Shown: positions 1-7,749, counted from the first letter of the stretch. The stretch is DNA of 7,784 bases from Candidatus Agrococcus pullicola (GCA_019115685.1 DXDC01000375.1:1-7784); one strand, 5' to 3'. Numbers and translations: made by a program. The notes: a model not told the origin generated them from the sequence alone.

Positions 1-37
1 CGATGTCGACGTCGTCGGTCACATACTCATCGACCAT
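1..37 (-). CDS. 5' end of a gene cut by the window edge; possibly adenosine deaminase
   Basis: An ATG at 37-35 opens a reading frame that runs leftwards off the window and encodes MVDEYVTDDVDI. A perfect GGAGG lies at 49-45, seven bases before the ATG, so the start is well supported although only 12 codons are visible. No domain can be seen, so the product cannot be read from the sequence. From established gene order, cdd-deoA-add is consecutive in Mycobacterium tuberculosis and related actinobacteria. Adenosine deaminases of this group often have a short N-terminus with a '-VDI-' segment just before the first metal-binding HxH motif, and the visible peptide would fit that. This is inference. 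The gene is 114 bases from the membrane-protein gene before it, so it may have its own promoter. Confidence 0.6.
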   Translation of the reverse strand, partial: MVDEYVTDDVDI

Positions 38-44
38 GATGCTG

Positions 45-49
45 CCTCC
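45..49 (-). promoter_or_regulatory. Ribosome binding site of the left-edge gene
   Basis: GGAGG on the minus strand, followed by seven bases and ATG. It is the main reason to accept the 12-codon fragment at 1-37 as a real gene start. Confidence 0.6.
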
Positions 50-69
50 ACTGAACTGGTACGGATGCC

Positions 70-75
70 ATTGTA
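70..75 (-). promoter_or_regulatory. Possible -10 element for the left-edge gene
   Basis: On the minus strand the hexamer reads TACAAT, five of six matches to the TATAAT consensus, and would give a leader of roughly 25-30 bases before the ATG at 37. A good -35 is not found at 16-18 bases: TTGCAT lies only 13 bases upstream and TTGCAC 24 bases upstream. Treat this as a weak candidate. Confidence 0.25.
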
Positions 76-142
76 TGCCTTCACCGCTATGCAACAGCAG
101 TGCAAGTGATGTGACAGTGCCCTTCGTTCTCCGTGCCGCATA

Positions 143-160
143 CGCGGCTGTTCAGCCGCG
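143..160 (-). other. Inverted repeat across the stop codon of the membrane-protein gene
   Basis: CGCGGCTG at 143-150 is perfectly complementary to CAGCCGCG at 153-160, with two bases between. In practice this is a 7-bp stem with a 4-base loop. The TGA stop at 154-152 lies inside it. No T-run follows on the minus strand, so it is not a canonical intrinsic terminator, though it could still act as a weak 3'-end hairpin. It is short enough to be coincidental in GC-rich DNA. Confidence 0.35.
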
Positions 161-634
161 CGGAAACCTGACGACCATGACGTCGTGCACTTTGCCGGCT
201 GCGAAAACCGCGAGCCCCGCAACCGGAACACCCACGCCCAGGACGATGAGCGCGATGAGCAGCCACCATTGCACTACGGATCCGCTGACGGCGGTGAACC
301 ACCCCGCCGCAACGAGCGGCCCCGCGACCGCCAGCAGCAGGGATGCCCCTCCCGCGAATCGGGTCGCCGCACGTTTCTGCTCTTCGTCGTCGGAGTGTTT
401 TCGCACGACCGCCCAGGTGACGAGCGCGACGAGGATCCCGGCGATGATTCCGGCTCCGAGCGCAGCGGGGCCGACGAGCACGATGAAGGTGCCGAGGCCC
501 GCGAAGCCGGACGTGATCAGGCCGAGCACTTCGAGCATGAGCACCGTGACCAGACCCGCCAAGACTCCCCACAACGCGCCCCTGATGACCAGGAACAACG
601 ATCTCGAGTCATTGCCGTACCGGTCGCGCGCCAT
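152..634 (-). CDS. Unrecognised four-helix integral membrane protein, 160 aa
   Basis: I do not recognise a family. The protein has a short charged, probably cytoplasmic N-terminus (residues 1-18, rich in Arg and Asp). Four hydrophobic stretches follow, at about 19-41, 47-77, 95-116 and 122-147. Between helices two and three lies a strongly charged loop, RKHSDDEEQKR (about 78-88). The short basic tail has Lys148, Arg157 and Arg159. By the positive-inside rule both ends and the charged loop should be cytoplasmic. There are no Cys or obvious catalytic residues, and Glu35 is the only acidic residue inside a predicted helix. The ATG at 634 has no Shine-Dalgarno sequence but has a TAGACT hexamer seven bases upstream, suggesting leaderless translation from its own promoter. 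It lies 126 bases after deoA, so it need not belong to the nucleoside operon. The gene is real by length, composition and clean membrane topology; its function is unknown. Confidence 0.85.
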   Translation of the reverse strand: MARDRYGNDSRSLFLVIRGALWGVLAGLVTVLMLEVLGLITSGFAGLGTFIVLVGPAALGAGIIAGILVALVTWAVVRKHSDDEEQKRAATRFAGGASLLLAVAGPLVAAGWFTAVSGSVVQWWLLIALIVLGVGVPVAGLAVFAAGKVHDVMVVRFPRG

Positions 635-640
635 ACTGCA

Positions 641-646
641 AGTCTA
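641..646 (-). promoter_or_regulatory. Candidate -10 of a leaderless promoter
   Basis: On the minus strand TAGACT (TANNNT) is followed by six bases (TGCAGT) and then the ATG at 634. Transcription normally starts about seven bases after the -10, so the predicted first base is the A of the ATG or very near it. There is no Shine-Dalgarno between this element and the start, which fits the leaderless mRNAs common in actinobacteria. No convincing -35 is seen 16-18 bases upstream, which is frequent for such promoters. Confidence 0.5.
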
Positions 647-648
647 AG

Positions 649-753
649 TTACGCGTGGCTGCCGCTAGGACGAGGCAGGGCTCCCCAACCGAGACCACGC
701 ATCCAGACGAAGTCCAGATCACTGCGATCCAGCCCCGTCAACGCCCGGTTCAT
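649..753 (-). CDS. Possible small ORF of 34 codons between deoA and the membrane-protein gene
   Basis: A reading frame starts with ATG at 753-751 and ends with TAA at 651-649. The protein would begin MNRALTGLDRSDLDFVWMRG and end in PSGSHA. AGGG at 762-759, overlapping the deoA TAG stop, lies five bases before the ATG and could serve as a ribosome binding site. That would make it a translationally coupled last gene of the nucleoside operon. It has two Trp residues and a mixed charged and hydrophobic first half, but no membrane segment, signal or motif I recognise. I estimate about 70% GC at third positions, not clearly above what non-coding DNA of this genome would show. An open frame of this size is expected by chance in GC-rich DNA, so it may be non-coding spacer. 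Confidence 0.22.
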   Translation of the reverse strand: MNRALTGLDRSDLDFVWMRGLGWGALPRPSGSHA

Positions 754-760
754 GAGTGCC

Positions 761-2045
<1,285 letters not shown>

Positions 2046-2053
<8 letters not shown>

Positions 2054-2456
2054 TGGTTCCCCTTCGGTACTCTTCGAGTGAGCGTGGGCCGAATCCGTCC
2101 GGCAGCACCTCATCCATCGTGCGGATGCCCGACACGGTCAGCAGCTCGGTATCGTCGCTCGAATGTTCGAACAGCAGCTGCCTGCACCTACCGCACGGCA
2201 TGATCACATCGCCGTCGCCGTTCACGCACACGAAGGCGCGAATCGTGCCACCACCGGTCATGAACAATTGCGATACCAGGGAGCACTCTGCGCACAGCGT
2301 GACGCCGTACCCGGCATTCTCGATGTTGCAGCCGGACACGAGACGACCGTCATCGGCGATCGCAGCAGCGCCGACGGGATAGCCGGAGTACGGCACGTAG
2401 GCGTGCTTCGTCGCATCGTGCGCGGCTGCCTGCAGCGCATCCCAATCGATCGTCAT
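2046..2456 (-). CDS. cdd: Cytidine deaminase, homotetrameric zinc type
   Basis: The enzyme hydrolytically deaminates cytidine and deoxycytidine to uridine and deoxyuridine, feeding the phosphorylase encoded just downstream. The 136-aa length fits the small tetrameric class. The zinc site is complete: Cys55 and catalytic Glu57 in LCAEC, and Cys88 and Cys91 in MPCGRCRQ. The substrate-binding N-terminal segment YVPYSGYPVGAA (20-31) and CNIENAGYG (43-51) are also intact. Residue 58 is Cys where B. subtilis has a conserved Arg next to the catalytic Glu; the same CAEC occurs in the M. tuberculosis enzyme as I remember it, so it is an actinobacterial variant rather than a defect. The ATG lies three bases after the stop of the second permease with no strong Shine-Dalgarno, suggesting coupled translation. 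Its TGA lies within the start of deoA. Confidence 0.97.
2059..2065 (-). promoter_or_regulatory. Ribosome binding site of deoA, inside the cdd 3' end
   Basis: GAAGGGG on the minus strand, five bases before the GTG at 2053. It decides the deoA start and places it inside the last codons of cdd, so the two are probably translationally coupled. Confidence 0.65.
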
Positions 2457-2459
2457 CGG

Positions 2460-3773
2460 CTACTGCTTCGCATACGGTTTACCGCTCGCCGCAGGCGCCT
2501 TCGAAAGCCCGATGAAGCCGGTGACCGCGAGAATCGTGATGATGTACGGCAGCATGAGCAGCAGCTCGCTCGGCACCTGGCTCCCGGCCGCCGAGAGCGT
2601 CTGCTCCAGCGCCCTCGCGAACCCGAACAGCAGCGCTGCGAACGTCGCCTTGAGCGGATGCCACTTACCGAAGATCACTGCCGCGAGAGCGATGTACCCG
2701 AGCCCGCCCGTCATCTCCTTCGTGAACTGGCCGGTCTGGTCGAGCGTGAAGTACGCGCCGCCGAGGCCCGCGATAGCGCCCGCGAGCGAAACGTTCCAGA
2801 ACCGCCAGCGCCGCACTCGGATACCGACCGTGTCTGCCGCCAGCGGGTGCTCGCCGAGCGCCCTGGTACGCAGACCCCACGTGCTGTTGAACATCGCGAT
2901 CGTGATGATGATGACGGCCGCATACATCAGGTAGACGATGATCGTCTGGCTGAAGAGCGTCGGGCCGATGATCGGAATCTGCGAAAGGCCGGGGATCGGC
3001 AGGCGCGGCAGCCGACCCGACGAGTTCAGCTCAGGGTTCTCCGACATCACGGTCGAGTAGAAGAACCCGGTCAGCCCCACGACGAGCACGTTCAGCACGA
3101 CACCGACGATGACCTGCTCGACCAGGTAGCGGACGGCGAAAGCCGCCAGCACGAACGAGACGAGCATCCCAGCCGCCATCGCCCCGATCAGACCGGCGGT
3201 GAGGCTGCCGGTGATGGATGCGACGAGCGCGCCGGAGAACGCGCCGGAGAGCAGCTGCGCCTCGATGGCGATGTTGACGATACCCGACCGCTCGGAGATC
3301 ACACCGCCCATGGCTCCGAAGATCAACGGCACCGCGAGACCGACAGAGGCGATCATGAGGTCCGTGAACGAGAACGATTTGCCCGCCGCGGCCCACGTCA
3401 GGAAGTCGAGGATGAAGAGTGCGCCGAAGACGACGTACAGCCACGCCCAGACCTTCTGACGCTGGATGGTACGCACGATCGCGATGGCCGAGATCGCGGC
3501 CATGAGTGCCGTGGAGACGAGGCCGACGACCCGCACACCGAGCGTGAGATCGGGGAGCAGGAAGAAGTCGTTCGGCCGTGCGAACCGGAAGACGGTGGAT
3601 TCGTCATTGCCGAAGCCGACTGTGAGCACGAGCGCGACGATCGTGAGCGACGTCAGTGCGACTGCCGGTCGCCACTTTCGCACCTGCACTCGCTCGAGGT
3701 GCACTCCCTGCTCGGGAACGCCCGCTTCGTGTTCGGTCTGCGTTGCGCTGTTCTGCTCAGGCGTGTTGGTCAC
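2460..3773 (-). CDS. Nucleoside ABC transporter permease 2 (NupQ/RnsD-like)
   Basis: This integral-membrane subunit belongs to the BPD_transp_2 (LivH/RbsC-type) permeases and should form half of the translocation channel. The 437-aa protein has a hydrophilic head (1-35), then hydrophobic segments at about 37-54, 78-100 and 108-130 that precede the family core. The core opens with ISERSGIVNIAIEAQLLSG (159-177), the usual permease-2 landmark. Further helices follow, then a cytoplasmic loop at 299-318 (WGLRTRALGEHPLAADTVGI) that resembles the EAA loop contacting the ATPase. Minimal family members have about 310-320 residues, so roughly 120 N-terminal residues are extra. The start is GTG at 3773 within a GTGA overlap with the preceding permease stop, and GAAGGGAG lies seven bases upstream. 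It is the last transporter gene, followed three bases later by cdd. B. subtilis NupQ is the nearest named relative I can suggest; orthology is inferred from position and motifs. Confidence 0.93.
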   Translation of the reverse strand: MTNTPEQNSATQTEHEAGVPEQGVHLERVQVRKWRPAVALTSLTIVALVLTVGFGNDESTVFRFARPNDFFLLPDLTLGVRVVGLVSTALMAAISAIAIVRTIQRQKVWAWLYVVFGALFILDFLTWAAAGKSFSFTDLMIASVGLAVPLIFGAMGGVISERSGIVNIAIEAQLLSGAFSGALVASITGSLTAGLIGAMAAGMLVSFVLAAFAVRYLVEQVIVGVVLNVLVVGLTGFFYSTVMSENPELNSSGRLPRLPIPGLSQIPIIGPTLFSQTIIVYLMYAAVIIITIAMFNSTWGLRTRALGEHPLAADTVGIRVRRWRFWNVSLAGAIAGLGGAYFTLDQTGQFTKEMTGGLGYIALAAVIFGKWHPLKATFAALLFGFARALEQTLSAAGSQVPSELLLMLPYIITILAVTGFIGLSKAPAASGKPYAKQ

Positions 3774-4993
3774 GAGCGTGCTCCCTTCGGGTAGAAGAAG
3801 ATCGTCTTCACCAGCGCGGGCGCTGCGATGAACAGCACGATGAACGCCTGGAGCACGAGCACGAGGTCAATGGGAATCTGTTGCGCGGCCTGCATGTTGA
3901 AACCACCGGCCCGCATCGCGCCGAACAAGAGCCCTGCCACGAGTGTTCCCCAGGGAGAGGATCTGCCTAACAGCGCGACGGTTATCGCCTCGAACCCGAT
4001 ACCTGCGTCGATATTGGCCGTGAATCCGCTCGTGACCTGGCCCGTGACCTGCACGCCGCCCGCGAGCCCCATGAACGCGCCTCCGAATGCCATGGCGAGT
4101 GTCGTGACGAGCCCGACGTTCATGCCCGCCTGACGCGCGGCATCCGGGTTCAGACCGACGGCCCGGAACTGGTACCCGAGATTCGAGCGCTCGATAAACC
4201 ACCAGTACAGGATCACGACCGCGATCGCGATCAGGATGCCCGCGTGCACGCGGAAGCCGGGCAGCGAGTGCAGGATGGCGGTGTCCATCATAGGAGGCGA
4301 GACCGGGTTGTTGTTGTCCTGGTTTCGCAGCAGGTCGGGGTTGCGAAGCGCGTACTGAATGCCCAGGTAGGCGACGTAGTTGAGCATGATCGTCAGGATC
4401 ACCTCGTGAGCACCCGTTCGCGCCTTGAGCAGGCCGACGATCCCGCCCCAGAGGGCACCGGCGAGGGCACCGGCGATCAACGCGACCGCAACGTGGATGA
4501 CGGGAGGGAGAGGAACCGTGAAGCCCACCCAACCGGCGACGCCTGCGCCGACCAGCATCTGGCCCCGGCCACCGATGTTGAACAGGCCGACTTTGAAGGC
4601 GATCGCGACACCGAGACCGGCGATGATGAGCGGGGCGGCGTAGTACAGCGTCGTCGACAGCGGTGCGAGCACCTGCTGCACCGAGTCCATGCGGTTCGGG
4701 TTGAAAATCGCTCCTTGGAAGAGCGAAATGTACGCACCGGAGACCGCCTGCCACAGTGCAGCGAACGTGTCTCCCGGACGGGCGAAGAAGTAGCCGGCCG
4801 CGTCGGCGACCCTGGGGTTGGTAAAGCCGATCAGGATGGCGCCGACCACGAGCGATGCGACGACGGCGAGCACCGACAGCATCGGCGTGCCGTTGAAGAG
4901 TCGATGAAGAATCTCGCGTCCGACATCGCGGCGCGGAGCGTCCTCGGGCGGTGGCTCTGGGACAGCCGCCTGCTGGGCTATCTGGTTGCTCAC
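3770..4993 (-). CDS. Nucleoside ABC transporter permease 1 (NupP/RnsC-like)
   Basis: This is the second channel-forming subunit of the same importer, 407 aa, BPD_transp_2 family. Residues 1-37 are a Pro/acid-rich cytoplasmic tail. The first helix is at about 38-57, followed by a roughly 55-residue segment likely outside the membrane. The core then begins with a helix at 117-133 and the landmark FNIGGRGQMLVGA (138-150). ARTGAHEVILTIMLNYVAY (191-209) matches the nucleoside-permease pattern with its conserved H/N-E-V and MLNY. A cytoplasmic loop, GYQFRAVGLNPDAARQAGMN (273-292), is the EAA-like coupling region for the ATPase. The gene starts with GTG at 4993 inside a GTGA overlap with the ATPase stop, and AGGAGG lies seven bases upstream. 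It ends in a second GTGA overlap with permease 2, implying coupled, balanced synthesis of the two subunits. Confidence 0.94.
   Translation of the reverse strand: MSNQIAQQAAVPEPPPEDAPRRDVGREILHRLFNGTPMLSVLAVVASLVVGAILIGFTNPRVADAAGYFFARPGDTFAALWQAVSGAYISLFQGAIFNPNRMDSVQQVLAPLSTTLYYAAPLIIAGLGVAIAFKVGLFNIGGRGQMLVGAGVAGWVGFTVPLPPVIHVAVALIAGALAGALWGGIVGLLKARTGAHEVILTIMLNYVAYLGIQYALRNPDLLRNQDNNNPVSPPMMDTAILHSLPGFRVHAGILIAIAVVILYWWFIERSNLGYQFRAVGLNPDAARQAGMNVGLVTTLAMAFGGAFMGLAGGVQVTGQVTSGFTANIDAGIGFEAITVALLGRSSPWGTLVAGLLFGAMRAGGFNMQAAQQIPIDLVLVLQAFIVLFIAAPALVKTIFFYPKGARS
3781..3788 (-). promoter_or_regulatory. Ribosome binding site of permease 2
   Basis: GAAGGGAG on the minus strand, seven bases before the GTG at 3773. 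It supports the GTG in the GTGA overlap as the start. Confidence 0.6.
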
Positions 4994-6510
4994 GCTTCCA
5001 CCTCCTCGGCGGGCTGCAGGTGCTTCGGAAGCTCGCCTGCCATCATGATGCCGAGGTCCTCTCGGTCGGTGTCGGCCGGGACGATGCCGACGATGCCGCC
5101 GCGGTACATCACCGCAATCCGATCGGCGAGGCCGACAACCTCGTCGAGCTCGGTGGAGACGACTATGACGGGGATGCCCGAGTCGCGCGTCGAGATGATC
5201 TGCTTGTGGACGAACTCGATCGAACCGACATCGAGCCCTCGCGTCGGCTGTGAGGCCACGAAGAGGTCGAGTTCGCGCCCGAGTTCGCGTGCGAGGACAA
5301 CCTTCTGCTGATTTCCTCCGGAGAGTGAACTGGCCGGCGCGTGGATGCTCTGCGCCCGCACGTCGTAGTCCTTCTTCGCTTGCTCGGCGAAGGCATCCCG
5401 CGCTGCGAAGTCAATCGTGGCGCCTTTGACGAAAGGAGCGCCGATGTAGCGGTCGAGCATGACGTTCTCGGCAACGCTGAACTCGGCGACGAGGCCGTCG
5501 ACTTTGCGATCCTCCGGTACGAACCCGACACCTGCGTCGAGGACTTCACGCACCGACTTGCCCGTCAGTTCCCTGCCGTTGAGCGAAATCGTGCCCTTCT
5601 CGGCCTTGAGCAGTCCGATGATCGTTTCAGTGAGCTCCGTCTGGCCGTTGCCTTGCACACCAGCGACGCAGAGCACTTCTCCCCCGCGCACCGAAAAGGA
5701 GACGTCGTTGACGACCTTGTGCCCGACCTTGTCGAGCACCGTGAGGTTTTTCACGTCGAAGATGTTGTCGGTCAGTTCGGCATCGTCCTTCTCGACATTG
5801 AGCGAGACGGATCGTCCGACCATGAGCGACGCAAGTTCGGCGCTTGAAGCGGTCGGCTCGGCCGATCCCACGATCTTGCCCAAGCGGATAACCGTGATCT
5901 TGTCGGCCACCGCACGCACTTCGCGCAGCTTGTGCGTGATGAAGACGATGGCGGTGCCCTCATCGCGCAGCTGCCGCATGACCTCCATGAGTTCATCCGT
6001 CTCCTGCGGGGTGAGCACCGCTGTCGGCTCGTCGAACACCAGCACGCCGGCATCCAGCGAAAGCGCCTTGATGATCTCGACGCGCTGCTGCACACCGACC
6101 GCGAGATCCTGTACGAGCGCATCGGGATCGATGTCGAAGCCGAAACGCTCCGAGAGTTCCTTCACCTTCTGCCGCGCACCCTGGATACCGCCGAGGCGAC
6201 GCTCGTGACCGAGCAGCACGTTCTCGGCGACGGTGAACACGGGGATCAGCATGAAGTGCTGATGCACCATGCCGATACCGGAACGCATGGCGTCACCCGG
6301 GCTCGCGAAGTGTCGTGTTTCGCCGTCGAGCAGGATCTCGCCCTCTTCGGCCCTGTACAGACCGTAGAGAACGTTCATCAGCGTGGATTTCCCGGCACCG
6401 TTTTCGCCCAGCAGGCAGTGGATCTCACCGGCTTCGACCGTGAGGTCGATGCTGTCGTTCGCGGTGAACGTGCCGAAGCGCTTTGTGATGCCTCGGAGTT
6501 CAAGCCTCAT
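4990..6510 (-). CDS. Nucleoside ABC transporter ATP-binding protein, two fused NBDs (NupO/RnsB-like)
   Basis: This 506-aa cytoplasmic subunit powers import and has two nucleotide-binding domains in one chain, as in RbsA-type and nucleoside importers. Domain 1 (about 1-235) is canonical: Walker A GENGAGKST (35-43), Q-loop Gln84 in MVHQHF, Walker B VLVFDEPT (156-163) with catalytic Glu161, and H-loop His193. Its signature reads AVGVQQR instead of LSGGQ, which is usual for this family. Domain 2 (about 250-500) is degenerate: the Walker A equivalent is GVQGNGQTE (284-292) without Lys, Walker B ends in Gln421 (ASQPTRGLD), and the H-loop is STE (452-454), while LSGGNQQK (396-403) is intact. The transporter therefore probably has one working ATPase site. 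The ATG at 6510 has AGGG about ten bases upstream. The stop overlaps permease 1 by four bases. B. subtilis NupO is the nearest named relative; substrate is inferred from the neighbours. Confidence 0.96.
   Translation of the reverse strand: MRLELRGITKRFGTFTANDSIDLTVEAGEIHCLLGENGAGKSTLMNVLYGLYRAEEGEILLDGETRHFASPGDAMRSGIGMVHQHFMLIPVFTVAENVLLGHERRLGGIQGARQKVKELSERFGFDIDPDALVQDLAVGVQQRVEIIKALSLDAGVLVFDEPTAVLTPQETDELMEVMRQLRDEGTAIVFITHKLREVRAVADKITVIRLGKIVGSAEPTASSAELASLMVGRSVSLNVEKDDAELTDNIFDVKNLTVLDKVGHKVVNDVSFSVRGGEVLCVAGVQGNGQTELTETIIGLLKAEKGTISLNGRELTGKSVREVLDAGVGFVPEDRKVDGLVAEFSVAENVMLDRYIGAPFVKGATIDFAARDAFAEQAKKDYDVRAQSIHAPASSLSGGNQQKVVLARELGRELDLFVASQPTRGLDVGSIEFVHKQIISTRDSGIPVIVVSTELDEVVGLADRIAVMYRGGIVGIVPADTDREDLGIMMAGELPKHLQPAEEVEA
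5001..5006 (-). promoter_or_regulatory. Ribosome binding site of permease 1
   Basis: A consensus AGGAGG within the final codons of the ATPase gene, seven bases before the GTG at 4993. It fixes the GTG as start despite the four-base overlap. Confidence 0.75.
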
Positions 6511-6574
6511 CGCTCTATCCCTTCAGAAGTTCTGTTACACCTGGCTCACAGCGCAGCGTCTAGATCGGACAGCG

Positions 6575-6608
6575 GCGCCGGGGATCGAACTTGGCCGATC
6601 CCCGGCGC
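6575..6608 (-). other. Perfect 13-bp hairpin between the binding-protein and ATPase genes
   Basis: GCGCCGGGGATCG (6575-6587) is exactly complementary to CGATCCCCGGCGC (6596-6608), with an 8-base loop. It begins 16 bases after the TAA of the lipoprotein gene and ends 64 bases before the ATPase ATG. On the minus strand no T-run follows, so it is not a textbook intrinsic terminator. Likely roles, by analogy with other ABC importer operons, are protecting the 3' end of the binding-protein message or causing partial termination, so that more lipoprotein than membrane components is made. The structure is seen directly; the function is inferred. Confidence 0.75.
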
Positions 6609-6624
6609 TACCGAGTTGAGCCGC

Positions 6625-7743
6625 TTAAATGCTGGGTGAGGAGGGCGATTCGACGACGAGGGAACCATCGATGATCGCGTTGCGCAGCTCTTCGATGTCG
6701 GCATCGATCGTGTCGGGCAGGTCGCTCGCGAAGTCGTAGAAGTCGGCGATACCGACTCCGTCGTTCTCGAGTGTGCCGACGAACGGCTCGTTGTTGAACT
6801 CGCCGTTCACGGCTTCCGTGATCGTGTCCTCAACAGAGACGGCAAGGCCCTTCAGCACCGACGTGAGGAAGATGTCGGCGTACTCAGGAGCCGACTCGGT
6901 CAGGTCAGTGTCGACGCCGATCATCGCGAGGTGCGGGTTGTCACCCTGAGCGTCCAGCACTGCCTCGGCTGCGGGCTGGAAGATGGGGCCACCGACGGGC
7001 ATCAGCACGTCAGCACCCTGCGAGATGAACTGCTCTGCCATCGAGCGCGCCTCCGGGTTGGCCTCGAAACCACCCGTGAACGAGCCGTCCTGAGCCTCGA
7101 CATCCCAGCCGAGCACCTCGACCTCGGTGCCGTTCTCCTCGTTGTAGTACTCCACACCCTCTGCGAAACCGTCCATGAAGATCGTGACGGTCGGGATGTT
7201 CATGCCGCCCCAGGTGGCGACTCGGTCGCTCTCGGTGTAGGCGGCCGCGACATACCCTGCCAGGAACGCTGCCTGCGCGGTGTCGTAGATGAGTGGCTTG
7301 ACGTTGTCGGCGACAATCTGGTCGTCATCGATGATCGCGAAGTTGACGTCTTCGTAGTTCGCAGCCATCGTTTCGGTCGCCGGTTGCAGGAGGAATCCGA
7401 CCGAGAAGATCAGCGTGCAGCCCTGGTTGACGAGGCTCTCGATGTTGGACTCGTAGACCGTGTCATTCTCGGACTCGACCGTGCGCGGGTCGAGACCGTG
7501 TGCCTCCGAACCGGCGACGAGGCCGTCGTGGCTCAGCTCGTTGAACGACTGGTCGTCGAAGCCACCGGCGTCGGAGACCATGCAGGGCACCTGGTCGCTG
7601 CCGCCCTCTCCGCCGTCACCGGTGTCGTTGCCGTCGTCTTCTGGAGCCTGACCACAGGCGGCCAACAGACCCGCAATAGCAATCACCGACGCGCCGCCGA
7701 GCAGGCGACGACGAGCGGTGCTGTTCTTGGAAAGCGTGCTCAA
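6625..7743 (-). CDS. Nucleoside-binding lipoprotein of an ABC importer (PnrA/BmpA family)
   Basis: This extracellular, membrane-anchored receptor delivers nucleosides to the permeases. I start it at the TTG at 7743 (372 aa), because GGAGG at 7754-7750 lies six bases before it. The upstream in-frame ATG at 7761 would put that site inside the gene (378 aa) and has only a poorer AGGGG before it. From the TTG, an Arg-rich n-region (ARRRLLGG) and hydrophobic core lead to the lipobox LLAAC with lipidated Cys30. A flexible acidic/Gly linker follows (about 31-50). The family landmark DAGGFDDQSFNE is at 58-69, then CTLIFSVGF (109-117), FAIIDDDQ and TSVLKGLAV, which carries the conserved ligand-side Lys. 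Apart from Cys30, only Cys54 and Cys109 are present. Family members bind purine or broad-range nucleosides; the downstream cdd and deoA suggest that pyrimidine nucleosides are included. Its promoter lies beyond the right edge. Confidence 0.95.
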   Translation of the reverse strand: MSTLSKNSTARRRLLGGASVIAIAGLLAACGQAPEDDGNDTGDGGEGGSDQVPCMVSDAGGFDDQSFNELSHDGLVAGSEAHGLDPRTVESENDTVYESNIESLVNQGCTLIFSVGFLLQPATETMAANYEDVNFAIIDDDQIVADNVKPLIYDTAQAAFLAGYVAAAYTESDRVATWGGMNIPTVTIFMDGFAEGVEYYNEENGTEVEVLGWDVEAQDGSFTGGFEANPEARSMAEQFISQGADVLMPVGGPIFQPAAEAVLDAQGDNPHLAMIGVDTDLTESAPEYADIFLTSVLKGLAVSVEDTITEAVNGEFNNEPFVGTLENDGVGIADFYDFASDLPDTIDADIEELRNAIIDGSLVVESPSSPSI

Positions 7744-7749
7744 GGGAAT

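Noticed and set aside
98..119. Repeated CAGTG/CACT motifs in the spacer before the left-edge gene
   Set aside because: Two CAGTG copies 17 bases apart are too short to distinguish from chance and do not match an operator I know.
2283..2292. Cys58 next to the catalytic Glu of cytidine deaminase as an inactivating change
   Set aside because: CAEC in place of CAER is, as far as I recall, common in actinobacterial cytidine deaminases, and all zinc ligands are present.
2163..3794. Long plus-strand open frame (543 codons) opposite cdd and permease 2
   Set aside because: The predicted product is almost entirely charged residues (Arg, Asp, Glu, His), the mirror of hydrophobic permease codons, with no recognisable fold.
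5200..5800. Second ATPase domain as a damaged or pseudogenised NBD
   Set aside because: Loss of the Walker A Lys, the catalytic Glu and the H-loop His in NBD2 is normal for this family; the reading frame and LSGGNQQK signature are intact.
6575..6608. Calling the 13-bp hairpin a canonical intrinsic terminator
   Set aside because: No U-tract follows on the transcribed strand, and the ATPase needed by the same transporter lies directly downstream, so full termination is unlikely.
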